Position numbers and translations under genes: made by a program | Part shown: positions 6,442 through 14,160 of the stretch, piece after piece | Position numbering within the stretch: the first letter of the stretch is position 1 | Layout: each line of letters opens with the position of its first letter | The notes under the pieces: generated by a model | The model's input: the letters and a program-made list of their open reading frames with translations, nothing else | Database searches by the model: none | Told to the model about the DNA's origin: nothing | IMG/VR virus record: IMGVR_UViG_3300010158_000133 | Coordinates: 1-42,815 of that record | Source: a virus | Length of the DNA: 42,815 bases | Strand: one strand, 5' to 3'

Positions 6442-8622
6442 TTAAAAATCTAACTTCACAACAAACTGTTGTATACCCTGTCTTAATTCAGGTGATTGTA
6501 ATTTTGTTACAACCAAAAGTTCTTTTTGTTCGTTTAATAAACCAATTTCTGTGATGTAAGATGTTGTTCCTGAAGCCCAAGTTGGGTTTGAAGTATTACT
6601 AAATTGGTTCCTACCAAGATTACATAAAAATCTCATTTCGTAAATAGTTGCCATTATATCGGTTTCTACATTACCATAAAAATAAAACTCATCACCGAAG
6701 TTCATTATATCAGGTGAGCCATTTGGAACCAAATTAATGTAATTATTTAAGTTATACGTAGGGGCAGAATTATAATTTGTTGGTGATATTTCAAATGTTG
6801 TTCCTGTTATTCCGCTCATAGTTAAAAATCCGTTTACTGTGGTCGCACTTATCATATCTGTAACATCAATCATCTTCCACTGCGTTGGGTCCGGTCTTAA
6901 AGTATCAACTCTTTTTTGGCAAAGTATTTGTAATTTGTTTGCAGAAAAACCTGAAAGGCTTCCTTGAGTTAAGAATGGAAATTCAGCTCCAAATCTAATT
7001 GCAACATTTTGAGAACTTGTAGTACAACCTGTGTCAGGCCCTAATATTGACGAATAATAATTACAGTGCAGTGAATTTGTAAAACCTGTATTATCAAATC
7101 TATACGTCACCCACATAGTTTCTGCACTTGATGCCATAATTCCGTTTAACTCGGCATTACTAAAACAAGTATTTGGTGTGATTAGTGATAATTTAGGTGC
7201 AGGTAAAGTCCAGTTTCTATTTGACTTATAAGATAAAGCCGCAACAACTTCCTCATCATCTATTACAATAATTTGTTGGTCCGGAAATACTTTACCAATT
7301 CTATTAAGTTTAGAGTTAGAATCAGGATTATTATCCCATAAGTGATAATACCTAATTCCTGGGTCATTCATATCACTATTTTCATTTGACTTAATGTAAT
7401 AAGGTGTACATAAATCATAATTTATTGGGTCAATAAAAAAGTCAGCACCTATTGTTGTTCCTGTGGTTTTGTGCCACATTAGGGTTGGTATGTTTATTTT
7501 AAAGTGTCTCGCCAAACCAGTACTATCTGTTGGGTTTTGTGGGTCAAATGGTTCTGTTGCGAATTTCTCACCATAGACAAAATCAATATCTTGATTTGTA
7601 TAGTGTATAATTGCAATAGCTTTTTGGTCTTTTGGTTTTACCGTAATTTTTTCATCAAATGAGTTATAATAAAACACTTCGCTTGTATCTGTTTGTCCTG
7701 TCGCCTCATTATATCCCAAATATTCTTTAGTTCCTACATATGTAACCGAACCAAATTTTGAATAATCTTCATACGTAGAACTAAACAAACCAGCCGGACT
7801 TTCAGTCCAAGGAATATTCATATTCCAAATAACAGTATTTTCTCTATTAATAACATCACAAGGTGATTCAAAATTTATTGTGTCCAATTGCCAATATGAA
7901 AATGGTGTAATTGTATCATAAAGTTGGGTCATTCCTGATGGATAAACGTGAACTTTTGCGTACTGTCCTGATACAGTATTTGCTGTATAATTAGGTACCG
8001 CCCTATCTAAAGTTATGCCATAACTATTTGTATATGCAGTTATTGATTGTATCTTATAAGTTAAAATAGGTACTGTTTCAATATCATTACAAGAACCAAT
8101 ACCGTCTAAATATATTGTTACAAAATCATTTACTTCAGGTGTTCCTGTTGTTGTAAAACAGAAATTTAAATCAATAATAATATCTGTTTGTCCTGATAAT
8201 GTACTCATATCAACCCAATAATTTGAATTGATTGTATACCCTGTTGAATCATTAACAACCCAAGGTGTTGTATTACCTGTTAGAAAAAATCCTTTTGAAC
8301 CAGCAGAATTAAATACCTCATCAATACCACTATCTTGGAATGGAATACCATAAGTATTACCATCTCCACCACTCACAAAATAAGGATATTTTATATTTTG
8401 TTTGTTTGATTGTGGCGTCCCTCTATCGTTTTGAGCACAGAAAGCAGGCATCAAAATGTTATTATTCACTTGATTATAATTTGGAACCGCAGTATAACTA
8501 ACTTCACTATCTCCAATTTGAAAATAAGAAATGTTAAAATTACCCTGTGATATTCTTCTTCTACCTACGTCGGTTACCCTTGTATTAATTAAACCTGAAG
8601 TATTTTTTATTATGTACGACAT
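6442..8622 (-). CDS. Virion structural protein, collar/appendage-like, 726 aa
   Basis: The N-terminus has LINTRVTDVGRRRIS and YFQIGDSEV, a layout like the particle-binding ends of phage appendage proteins (x-T-D-x-G-R followed by a G-D strand). The C-terminus reads SYITEIGLLNEQKELLVVTK and ends in VVKLDF, a pattern I associate with collar or tail-fibre proteins of T4-like phages (ITxIGLYD...VKxDF). In between are Gly-, Asn- and Thr-rich beta sequences without repeats. It is the last gene of the adhesin module and lies after a 26-base gap holding a TATTTATA element. Attachment to the tail or baseplate is inferred. Confidence 0.6.
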   Translation of the reverse strand: MSYIIKNTSGLINTRVTDVGRRRISQGNFNISYFQIGDSEVSYTAVPNYNQVNNNILMPAFCAQNDRGTPQSNKQNIKYPYFVSGGDGNTYGIPFQDSGIDEVFNSAGSKGFFLTGNTTPWVVNDSTGYTINSNYWVDMSTLSGQTDIIIDLNFCFTTTGTPEVNDFVTIYLDGIGSCNDIETVPILTYKIQSITAYTNSYGITLDRAVPNYTANTVSGQYAKVHVYPSGMTQLYDTITPFSYWQLDTINFESPCDVINRENTVIWNMNIPWTESPAGLFSSTYEDYSKFGSVTYVGTKEYLGYNEATGQTDTSEVFYYNSFDEKITVKPKDQKAIAIIHYTNQDIDFVYGEKFATEPFDPQNPTDSTGLARHFKINIPTLMWHKTTGTTIGADFFIDPINYDLCTPYYIKSNENSDMNDPGIRYYHLWDNNPDSNSKLNRIGKVFPDQQIIVIDDEEVVAALSYKSNRNWTLPAPKLSLITPNTCFSNAELNGIMASSAETMWVTYRFDNTGFTNSLHCNYYSSILGPDTGCTTSSQNVAIRFGAEFPFLTQGSLSGFSANKLQILCQKRVDTLRPDPTQWKMIDVTDMISATTVNGFLTMSGITGTTFEISPTNYNSAPTYNLNNYINLVPNGSPDIMNFGDEFYFYGNVETDIMATIYEMRFLCNLGRNQFSNTSNPTWASGTTSYITEIGLLNEQKELLVVTKLQSPELRQGIQQFVVKLDF

Positions 8623-8626
8623 CTTT

Positions 8627-8634
8627 TATAAATA
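8627..8634 (-). promoter_or_regulatory. TATTTATA element, candidate late signal
   Basis: The minus strand reads GATATTTATAAAAG directly before the ATG at 8622, with 4 bases between. The same core lies in five other long gaps of the virion and replication region. Such a short distance to the ATG argues against a simple promoter here unless the mRNA is leaderless or the element has another role. Confidence 0.25.
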
Positions 8635-8648
8635 TCTTTTTTATTTTT

Positions 8649-10028
8649 TTATATTTGAATTTCATCTTTAACGATAATAAATGATTCGTTATTTTTACCA
8701 AAATTAACATTACAACACTGACAACCCGTTATTGGATTTTGTAAATTAGATGACGCAAAAACATCTATTGTTTGGTCTAGTGTTGTCGCACATCCTGAAG
8801 CATTAGCATCAGGTACTGTTATAGTCATTTCAGATATTGATGTTCCGGTTACTCTATCTGCGTTTGTCATAGAAATAACATAATTCTCGTTTATTGTAGT
8901 ACCTGTAATATTTTCACTTCCGCAATTCGGTCTTGGTACTGTATAAGTTGAGGTTCTGCTTACTGATGGTGTTTGTAAAGTACTATTTAAATAAACTAAT
9001 GTTTGACCAGAAACTATTCCTTCTCCGGGCCCATTAACTAATTGAACATCACTAAAGGATAATACAAAGTTTATGTATGTACCAACATCAATTGGGTTAT
9101 CAAAGGTTAATTCCCAATCAGTAAGAATAATTCTTTTCCTTTGAGGATTATAAGTATCAACCAAAACTCTTTGGGATGTGATAGAAATTGAACCCGTATA
9201 TACTTTCGGTACTCCATCATAACCAATAGTTGCATTAAGTTGAAGTATACTACCAAGACTATCTTGAACATTAACAAGGTAATTATTTTCACATAACCCA
9301 TTAAAAATGTTTGATGGTTGGTAATTAATTCCATCGATTGAATATGAATATATTCCTGAACCTCCTGTAGGATAAACTGCAATACTACCATTACAAGGTG
9401 TTGTATTTTTACAAGTTGTATTTGTAGTAATTAATTCCGCGTCTAATCGTGATACAGTAGGACAACTCCCTTGTATTACCTGTAGATTTAAAATTAATGC
9501 GGCATTATTTCCTGTTGCATACCATCCGCTATCTGGTATATCAGAAACATTTAATGTGGTAAAAACTAATCCAACTCTATAAGTCATTTCCCATCTACCA
9601 CTACCTGAACCTGTGTTTGAAACTCTTGGATTCCAAGAAATTTTATATGTTGTTGTTCCATCAAAATATTCCCATTTTGTTTTACCATTTTCGGTTCCAT
9701 TTGGTGTGAATGCAAAATTAAATGTCTTTTTTTCCAAAATAAAAGTCATACACAAATTTGGTGGTGTCGGTGTTGGTAATTGGGGTGTTATTGGTATTAT
9801 TGTTTGATTTTTACAATCTCCATTACTTTTTATTAGAATATTTACTGCGTTGTTTGATACAACAATATCCACACCACTAAATAATTGTGAGTAAGGTACA
9901 TTAAGTGTGGGTGCACCGCCATTAACAAAAGTCGCAACTGTTGCTTGAGATGATTGGTCTAAATAACTAATATCATATGTTGCCGTATTATCTCCCGTTG
10001 TTAAACTAACTCTATAATTTACTGACAT
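8649..10028 (-). CDS. Virion adhesin-like protein with one SprB-like repeat, 459 aa
   Basis: Residues about 1-75 are a beta-rich head, followed by a short Pro-rich linker (QLPTPTPPN, about 84-92). Residues about 203-258 match a SprB-type repeat: paired Cys, NGSIAVYPTGGSGIYSYSID, then FNGLCENNYLVNVQDSLGS. SprB repeats are known from the flavobacterial gliding adhesin. The C-terminal part is Thr/Ser-rich and ends with a CQCCNVNF cluster. The start is 11 bases after the 823-aa gene. It is probably a tail-fibre or adhesin component on the particle surface; this follows from its place in the module and from the repeat type. Confidence 0.65.
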   Translation of the reverse strand: MSVNYRVSLTTGDNTATYDISYLDQSSQATVATFVNGGAPTLNVPYSQLFSGVDIVVSNNAVNILIKSNGDCKNQTIIPITPQLPTPTPPNLCMTFILEKKTFNFAFTPNGTENGKTKWEYFDGTTTYKISWNPRVSNTGSGSGRWEMTYRVGLVFTTLNVSDIPDSGWYATGNNAALILNLQVIQGSCPTVSRLDAELITTNTTCKNTTPCNGSIAVYPTGGSGIYSYSIDGINYQPSNIFNGLCENNYLVNVQDSLGSILQLNATIGYDGVPKVYTGSISITSQRVLVDTYNPQRKRIILTDWELTFDNPIDVGTYINFVLSFSDVQLVNGPGEGIVSGQTLVYLNSTLQTPSVSRTSTYTVPRPNCGSENITGTTINENYVISMTNADRVTGTSISEMTITVPDANASGCATTLDQTIDVFASSNLQNPITGCQCCNVNFGKNNESFIIVKDEIQI

Positions 10029-10039
10029 AATTATTTTTT

Positions 10040-12493
10040 TTATGGTGTTATTGTTATTGTAATACCACTACTTATTAACTGTGCAACCGCTGCGGTTGCT
10101 GTTGAACTAGAAATACCTTTCAAGGTTATTTTCTTTATATTAGTGTCAGGGTTATTCCAAGTTGACCCTGTTAAATCTATTAAAATATTATCTACAAATA
10201 GAGCATTATTCGTAACTGACCCAGCAATCTTGAGTTGTGTCATTTTGGTGGTAGCCCACTGATGAGGATAAGTATAAGTGTTTATTGTGTTATTACCTTC
10301 TATAGAAATATTATACGCACTTTGTGGTATATTTGCAGCATCTCCTGATATTACATTACGACTACCAATATAAAAACTTTCAATATTTGGTGGTAAATCA
10401 CCAACATCACCATAAGGAATTTCATTAATTGTTACCCCACTACCAAATAAATACATATTTTTTATTGTTCTTGGTAATCCAGCAACATCACCACCAACTT
10501 TATTATCTCCCGTTAATTCAAAATCTATTAACCCGTTTGGTAATCCGTATGTGTCTCCACTTATTGTATTATTTCCATAAACATAAAGTTTAGTTATACT
10601 TCTTGGTAATCCAAATGTATCTCCACTTATTTGATTATTTCCATACATCGAACAGAATGTCAATACTGGAGGTAAATCTGAAGTATTTCCATAAATTGTA
10701 TTGTTTCCTTGTATACTATATGCGATTGCCACTCTTGGTAATCCCGAAATATTTCCGGTGATAGTATTGTTACCAGTAATAAACGCGTTTGTTATTCCTG
10801 TTGGTAATCCCGCAACATCACCTGAAATTGTATTACTACCTTCAATATCCAAAATTGTTAAGTTTCTTGGCAAACCATAAGTACTTCCTGAAATTTTGTT
10901 ATTATAAGTAATCGTTGTACTTGTCAAATCAATAGGTAAATCATATGTTGAGCCTGATAATCTATTATTTGATGTGAATAAATAAGTTAAATTTATTGGT
11001 AATTCTGATACAATTCCACTTAACAAAATATTACTATTTAAAGTGGTATTAATTAATCCATCTAGTTTTTTAAATTCAGTTGTGGTTAATGTCATCGAAC
11101 CTGTAGTAACCGTAGCCGCGAAAAATTTTCCAATCGTTGATAAGTCCAAAGATTCCACAAAAATATCTCCTGTATATGGTGATGAATATGTATACGACGC
11201 CGTTCGTTCTGCACCAGGAGAATAATATGTTGATGTCGCTCCCGACCAAGTAACCAAATAACCATATGTAGTTGATGATAAAACCATACTAACCGTGGTT
11301 AATCCAATAGCCCCTAATTTCATTTTTTCCAATACATTTGTAGGAGTTAATGTTGGAGTTGGAGTCGGTGTAGTTGTGGTTGTGGTTGTTGGAGTCATAG
11401 TTGGTGTCGGAGTTGGAGTTTCAAATATTTGACTTGCTGCACCATTAAGATTACAATTAAGTGTTGGTGCAACTATTGAACAAGTTGTTGTCGCCGTATA
11501 ATCGCCATAATAGTCAATAACCGTACAGGTATAACTACCAGGTAATAAATTGTTAATAGTACTTGTCCTTGCACCTGTATTCCAATAATATGAGTAAGGA
11601 CTTGTTCCCCCATTAACAATAATTGATACTGAACCATTATTTGTCGTTTGAGTTGTTGTATTTGTTACCTGACACTGTATCGTCATAGGAATACTAACAA
11701 TAACACTACAATTATTATCATAAACATAAACAGGTATTGGTGGTGGTGCCGGTGTAAAAGAAGGTGTTGATGTCGGTGTTGATGTATAAGTTGGTGTAAC
11801 TGTTTGTGTTGGAGTAAAACTTGGTGTTGGAGTGTTTGTTGCAGTTGGTGATGGTGTAACACAAGGATTGAATCCTGCTGTCGGTATTGTAACAATATTT
11901 GATGAATGACTTAAGGATGGATTAAAATTAAAGGTTCCAACAGTATTGTTATAAGTATATGCCGTGTAATTTCCGCAACAATCATAATAATAAACATATT
12001 GCCCTGTTTGAGAATATCCAACTGTACAACTCACTCTAGAATTACAATCATCGCAATTCGCAGTTAGTTGTGTGGGTTTTGATTGTAGAAATGGTGCGGC
12101 GTATGATAAAGTATTTTCAATAACGGTTACACATCTTTGTGTAAATCCATATCTTGTATCATAAGTTTCAATTAAATATGTTTTACCTAATATTAATGTG
12201 TCTGTTGACGCCGATAAAATAAATTCATTTGAGCCACCACATTCAATAAACCTATAATTAGTAAACGTTGGTACTCCTATTAAAGAAATAACACCTGAAC
12301 CACCAGTAACTAAAGCCCAATTAGTACCATTATAATAATATCCATCAGGTACCGTAGGTCCTGAACATCCCGAACCAACATATATTATTCCATTTTGAAC
12401 AAATGATGTAACAGAATAACTACTTGCAACCGCATTTACCGCGATATATGCCGTTTGCCCTGAGGATAAAGATAAATTAATACAACTAACCAT
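10040..12493 (-). CDS. Virion adhesin with SprB-like domain, Pro-Thr linkers and leucine-rich repeats
   Basis: Domains in order are: a Cys-containing beta-rich head (about 1-210), a Pro-Thr linker (about 216-253), a SprB-like domain (about 270-350, NGSVSIIVNGGTSPYSYYWN then LLPGSYTCTVID), a second Pro-Thr linker (about 358-390), a globular part, and about 11 leucine-rich-like repeats (about 495-735) with the pattern GNNTISGDTxGLPxxIT and a period near 22. The frame extends to an ATG at 12511, but the ATG at 12493 gives a TAATATGG junction with the previous gene, as at 13360 and 27707, and is preferred. It is most likely a receptor-binding or fibre protein. No enzymatic motif was seen. Confidence 0.72.
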   Translation of the reverse strand: MVSCINLSLSSGQTAYIAVNAVASSYSVTSFVQNGIIYVGSGCSGPTVPDGYYYNGTNWALVTGGSGVISLIGVPTFTNYRFIECGGSNEFILSASTDTLILGKTYLIETYDTRYGFTQRCVTVIENTLSYAAPFLQSKPTQLTANCDDCNSRVSCTVGYSQTGQYVYYYDCCGNYTAYTYNNTVGTFNFNPSLSHSSNIVTIPTAGFNPCVTPSPTATNTPTPSFTPTQTVTPTYTSTPTSTPSFTPAPPPIPVYVYDNNCSVIVSIPMTIQCQVTNTTTQTTNNGSVSIIVNGGTSPYSYYWNTGARTSTINNLLPGSYTCTVIDYYGDYTATTTCSIVAPTLNCNLNGAASQIFETPTPTPTMTPTTTTTTTPTPTPTLTPTNVLEKMKLGAIGLTTVSMVLSSTTYGYLVTWSGATSTYYSPGAERTASYTYSSPYTGDIFVESLDLSTIGKFFAATVTTGSMTLTTTEFKKLDGLINTTLNSNILLSGIVSELPINLTYLFTSNNRLSGSTYDLPIDLTSTTITYNNKISGSTYGLPRNLTILDIEGSNTISGDVAGLPTGITNAFITGNNTITGNISGLPRVAIAYSIQGNNTIYGNTSDLPPVLTFCSMYGNNQISGDTFGLPRSITKLYVYGNNTISGDTYGLPNGLIDFELTGDNKVGGDVAGLPRTIKNMYLFGSGVTINEIPYGDVGDLPPNIESFYIGSRNVISGDAANIPQSAYNISIEGNNTINTYTYPHQWATTKMTQLKIAGSVTNNALFVDNILIDLTGSTWNNPDTNIKKITLKGISSSTATAAVAQLISSGITITITP
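10290..11015 (-). repeat. Leucine-rich-like repeat array in the 823-aa adhesin frame
   Basis: About 11 units of roughly 66 bases encode the motif G-[NS]-N-x-I-[ST]-G-[DN]-x-x-x-[LI]-P-x-x-[IL]-x-x. Isoleucine, Leu and Asn sit at LRR-like positions and GLP replaces the usual loop. Units differ enough that the array is diverged rather than freshly duplicated. One unit near 10390-10450 is longer, containing EIPYGDVGDLPP. Confidence 0.7.
11325..11420 (-). repeat. Pro-Thr linker 2 of the 823-aa adhesin
   Basis: A low-complexity tract encodes repeated T-P-T and poly-Thr between the SprB-like domain and the part that precedes the leucine-rich repeats. On the plus strand it appears as GT-rich DNA (gttggagttggagtcggtg). 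It is probably an extended, stiff spacer. Confidence 0.7.
11735..11850 (-). repeat. Pro-Thr linker 1 of the 823-aa adhesin
   Basis: A tract of Pro-Thr, Pro-Ser and Thr-Pro-Thr codons separates the N-terminal head from the SprB-like domain and ends in APPPIPV. It is of the same kind as the linkers at 12780-12930 and 18345-18790. Confidence 0.7.
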
Positions 12494-12494
12494 A

Positions 12495-13142
12495 TTATGG
12501 ACAAATTTCAAAACTATTTATTCGTCCAAACCTATCTATTTGAACTATGTAAAAATCATTACCAAATTTCATTTTTATATATCTATTGTTTCCATTATAT
12601 GGTGTATATAACACCCCATTTATGTATGTTTGATAAACAAAGATACCAATCACAGGAACTGTGTTGGAATCACTTATATAAGTATAAAGGTAGTTTAAAC
12701 TTAATTCATCATTACAAGTAAAACCACTTGATGAATAAACTGACCTGCCAATTAAATGACTTGCAATAACAGGTGTTGTAGTTGGTGTTTGAGTTGTGGT
12801 TGGAGTTTGTGTTGGAGTTTCTGTATTAGTTGGAGTTTGTGTGGGTGTTGGTGTATTGGTAGGCGTTTCTGTTGGAGTTTGAGTATTAGTTGGGGTTTGA
12901 GTTTGGGTTGGTGTCTGTGTTGGCATAGGTGTTATGTTAACATTTTCTCCTATTTCACATAATTGAGAATCCACTATTTTAAGTACAAAGTTTGTATCAG
13001 AATATGGTGATGGAACCTCAAATGAATATGGAAAAGATGATTCTGTTGATACATAAACACAATTTGCGCTCATCGCATCACAATAATATATGTCTACGGG
13101 CGTATTAGCCGTTACGGTTGATATGGTTACACTTTGACTCAT
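12495..13142 (-). CDS. Virion protein: small DVYI-type domain, Pro-Thr linker, C-terminal domain
   Basis: Residues 1-70 are a copy of a small beta domain also found in the genes at 13139 and 20349: TPVDIYYCD, a Cys, FPYSFEVPSPY, then LKIVDSQLCEI. Residues about 73-125 are a Pro-Thr-Gln-Asn linker made of TPTQTPTNT-like units. Residues about 126-215 form a compact C-terminal domain with IGIFVYQTYINGVLY and a KFGNDFYIVQIDRFGR strand pair. The start is in an ATGA overlap with the 73-aa gene. The layout is that of a tethered tip domain and suggests a small tail-fibre or decoration protein; no known family was recognised. Confidence 0.65.
   Translation of the reverse strand: MSQSVTISTVTANTPVDIYYCDAMSANCVYVSTESSFPYSFEVPSPYSDTNFVLKIVDSQLCEIGENVNITPMPTQTPTQTQTPTNTQTPTETPTNTPTPTQTPTNTETPTQTPTTTQTPTTTPVIASHLIGRSVYSSSGFTCNDELSLNYLYTYISDSNTVPVIGIFVYQTYINGVLYTPYNGNNRYIKMKFGNDFYIVQIDRFGRINSFEICP
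12780..12930 (-). repeat. Pro-Thr linker of the 215-aa protein
   Basis: About 150 bases encode 6- to 12-base units giving T-P-T-Q-T-P-T-N-T. The plus strand is strongly G/T biased here. The units match those in the 1217-aa gene about 6 kb away closely enough to be a substrate for recombination between the two genes. Confidence 0.75.
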
Positions 13143-13360
13143 TCTGATACTACTGTTTCTCCCGAGATTATGCTATTATTTGCATCAATTATTTTTAACA
13201 TATAAGCTGTTGATACATCATATGGATATGGTATTGTAAATGTATAAGGAGGTTCCGTTATTCTTGTAATATAAAAACAACTTGTTCCTCCACTTTGGCA
13301 TATATAAACATCAAATGGTGTTTGTCCTGTTATTTCATTTATTTGAACCTCAATTCCCAT
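13139..13360 (-). CDS. Free-standing small DVYI-type domain, 73 aa
   Basis: This protein consists only of the small domain: ITGQTPFDVYICQSGG, then a Cys, PPYTFTIPYPY and MLKIIDANN. It aligns along its length with residues 1-70 of the next gene (215 aa) and with the 75-aa protein at 20349. The ATG at 13360 lies in a TAATATGG junction with the 264-aa gene, and its TGA overlaps the next ATG. It is probably a virion component that binds the same partner as the tailed version. The function is unknown. Confidence 0.65.
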   Translation of the reverse strand: MGIEVQINEITGQTPFDVYICQSGGTSCFYITRITEPPYTFTIPYPYDVSTAYMLKIIDANNSIISGETVVSE

Positions 13361-13361
13361 A

Positions 13362-14156
13362 TTAAATAAATTGGTTATTTGTATTATAATAATTTAAAAG
13401 ACAATTATCACAAGTATCAAAACTTTGTGTTATTGTCGCCGTAATTCCTTCTATATAATTATACTCCGAAACAATTCCTTCGTATGATATTATAGTATAA
13501 CAAATATTATCAATATCAATATTAACAACTGATGATATATCTAAAGTTGATGATGTTGATGGACTATAAACAGTTAATCCTGATATAGAACCGTCACAAG
13601 CATCTACAATATATTTTTTATATAAAGGACAAGTCGTACAAGTATAATCATTCCACGCAGGTGTATTAATCTCATATTCTGTATCTATTGGTGTTGTTAC
13701 AATAGATTTTAATGTTACACAAAAGTCATCTCCATCAGGGTTATTAACTCCAACAACTTGTTGAATTGTCGGCATTAATTTTAATATTCCTGATGTTGGT
13801 CCAACATTACAAACCTTTACATAAACAGTATCTCCGCTATCACAAGTAAGAGCGCTAAATACAACTGTTGTACAAGCACTAACCGTAGTTAAAATACAAT
13901 CATCACAAGTTGGATATACAATATCTACAACATTTGTAAAATAGTTTCCACTATAACTTAATGATAAAACATTAATTGGTGGAATATATGAATCATTACT
14001 TTCACCCAAATAGTTCCAACAATTACCTGAACTATCTTTAAAAAAAGTGTTCGGTAAATTAGTGAAGTCCAATTTACTTGTCTGTATGATTTGCGTGTTG
14101 TAAGTTGCATAAGATGCAACGGGCGAACAACTTTGATATATATAAACTTTATTCAT
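13362..14156 (-). CDS. Virion-associated Cys-pair protein, 264 aa
   Basis: The protein has three copies of a C-x2-C motif after an aromatic or beta segment (YPTCDDCIL, YTCTTCPLY and FDTCDNCLL), the last near the C-terminus. Between them are similar stretches of about 70-90 residues, so it looks like a run of two to three related domains, each ending in a Cys pair. The pairs could bind metal or form disulfides on the particle surface. There is no signal peptide. It lies 4 bases after the 747-aa gene and precedes the small-domain genes. Family not recognised. Confidence 0.6.
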   Translation of the reverse strand: MNKVYIYQSCSPVASYATYNTQIIQTSKLDFTNLPNTFFKDSSGNCWNYLGESNDSYIPPINVLSLSYSGNYFTNVVDIVYPTCDDCILTTVSACTTVVFSALTCDSGDTVYVKVCNVGPTSGILKLMPTIQQVVGVNNPDGDDFCVTLKSIVTTPIDTEYEINTPAWNDYTCTTCPLYKKYIVDACDGSISGLTVYSPSTSSTLDISSVVNIDIDNICYTIISYEGIVSEYNYIEGITATITQSFDTCDNCLLNYYNTNNQFI

Positions 14157-14160
14157 TTTT

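Noticed and set aside
8627-8634. T4 late promoter TATAAATA
   Set aside because: TATAAATA reads on the plus strand, opposite to the genes, so it is not a T4-type late box for them; it was kept only as the distinct TATTTAT candidate.
11683-11895. His/Gln/Leu-rich minus-strand frame of 70 aa
   Set aside because: It is the alternative phase of the Pro-Thr linker and its neighbours inside the 823-aa adhesin.
12756-12962. Cys/Trp-rich plus-strand frame
   Set aside because: It is the antisense reading of the Pro-Thr linker; low-complexity DNA gives such frames on the other strand.
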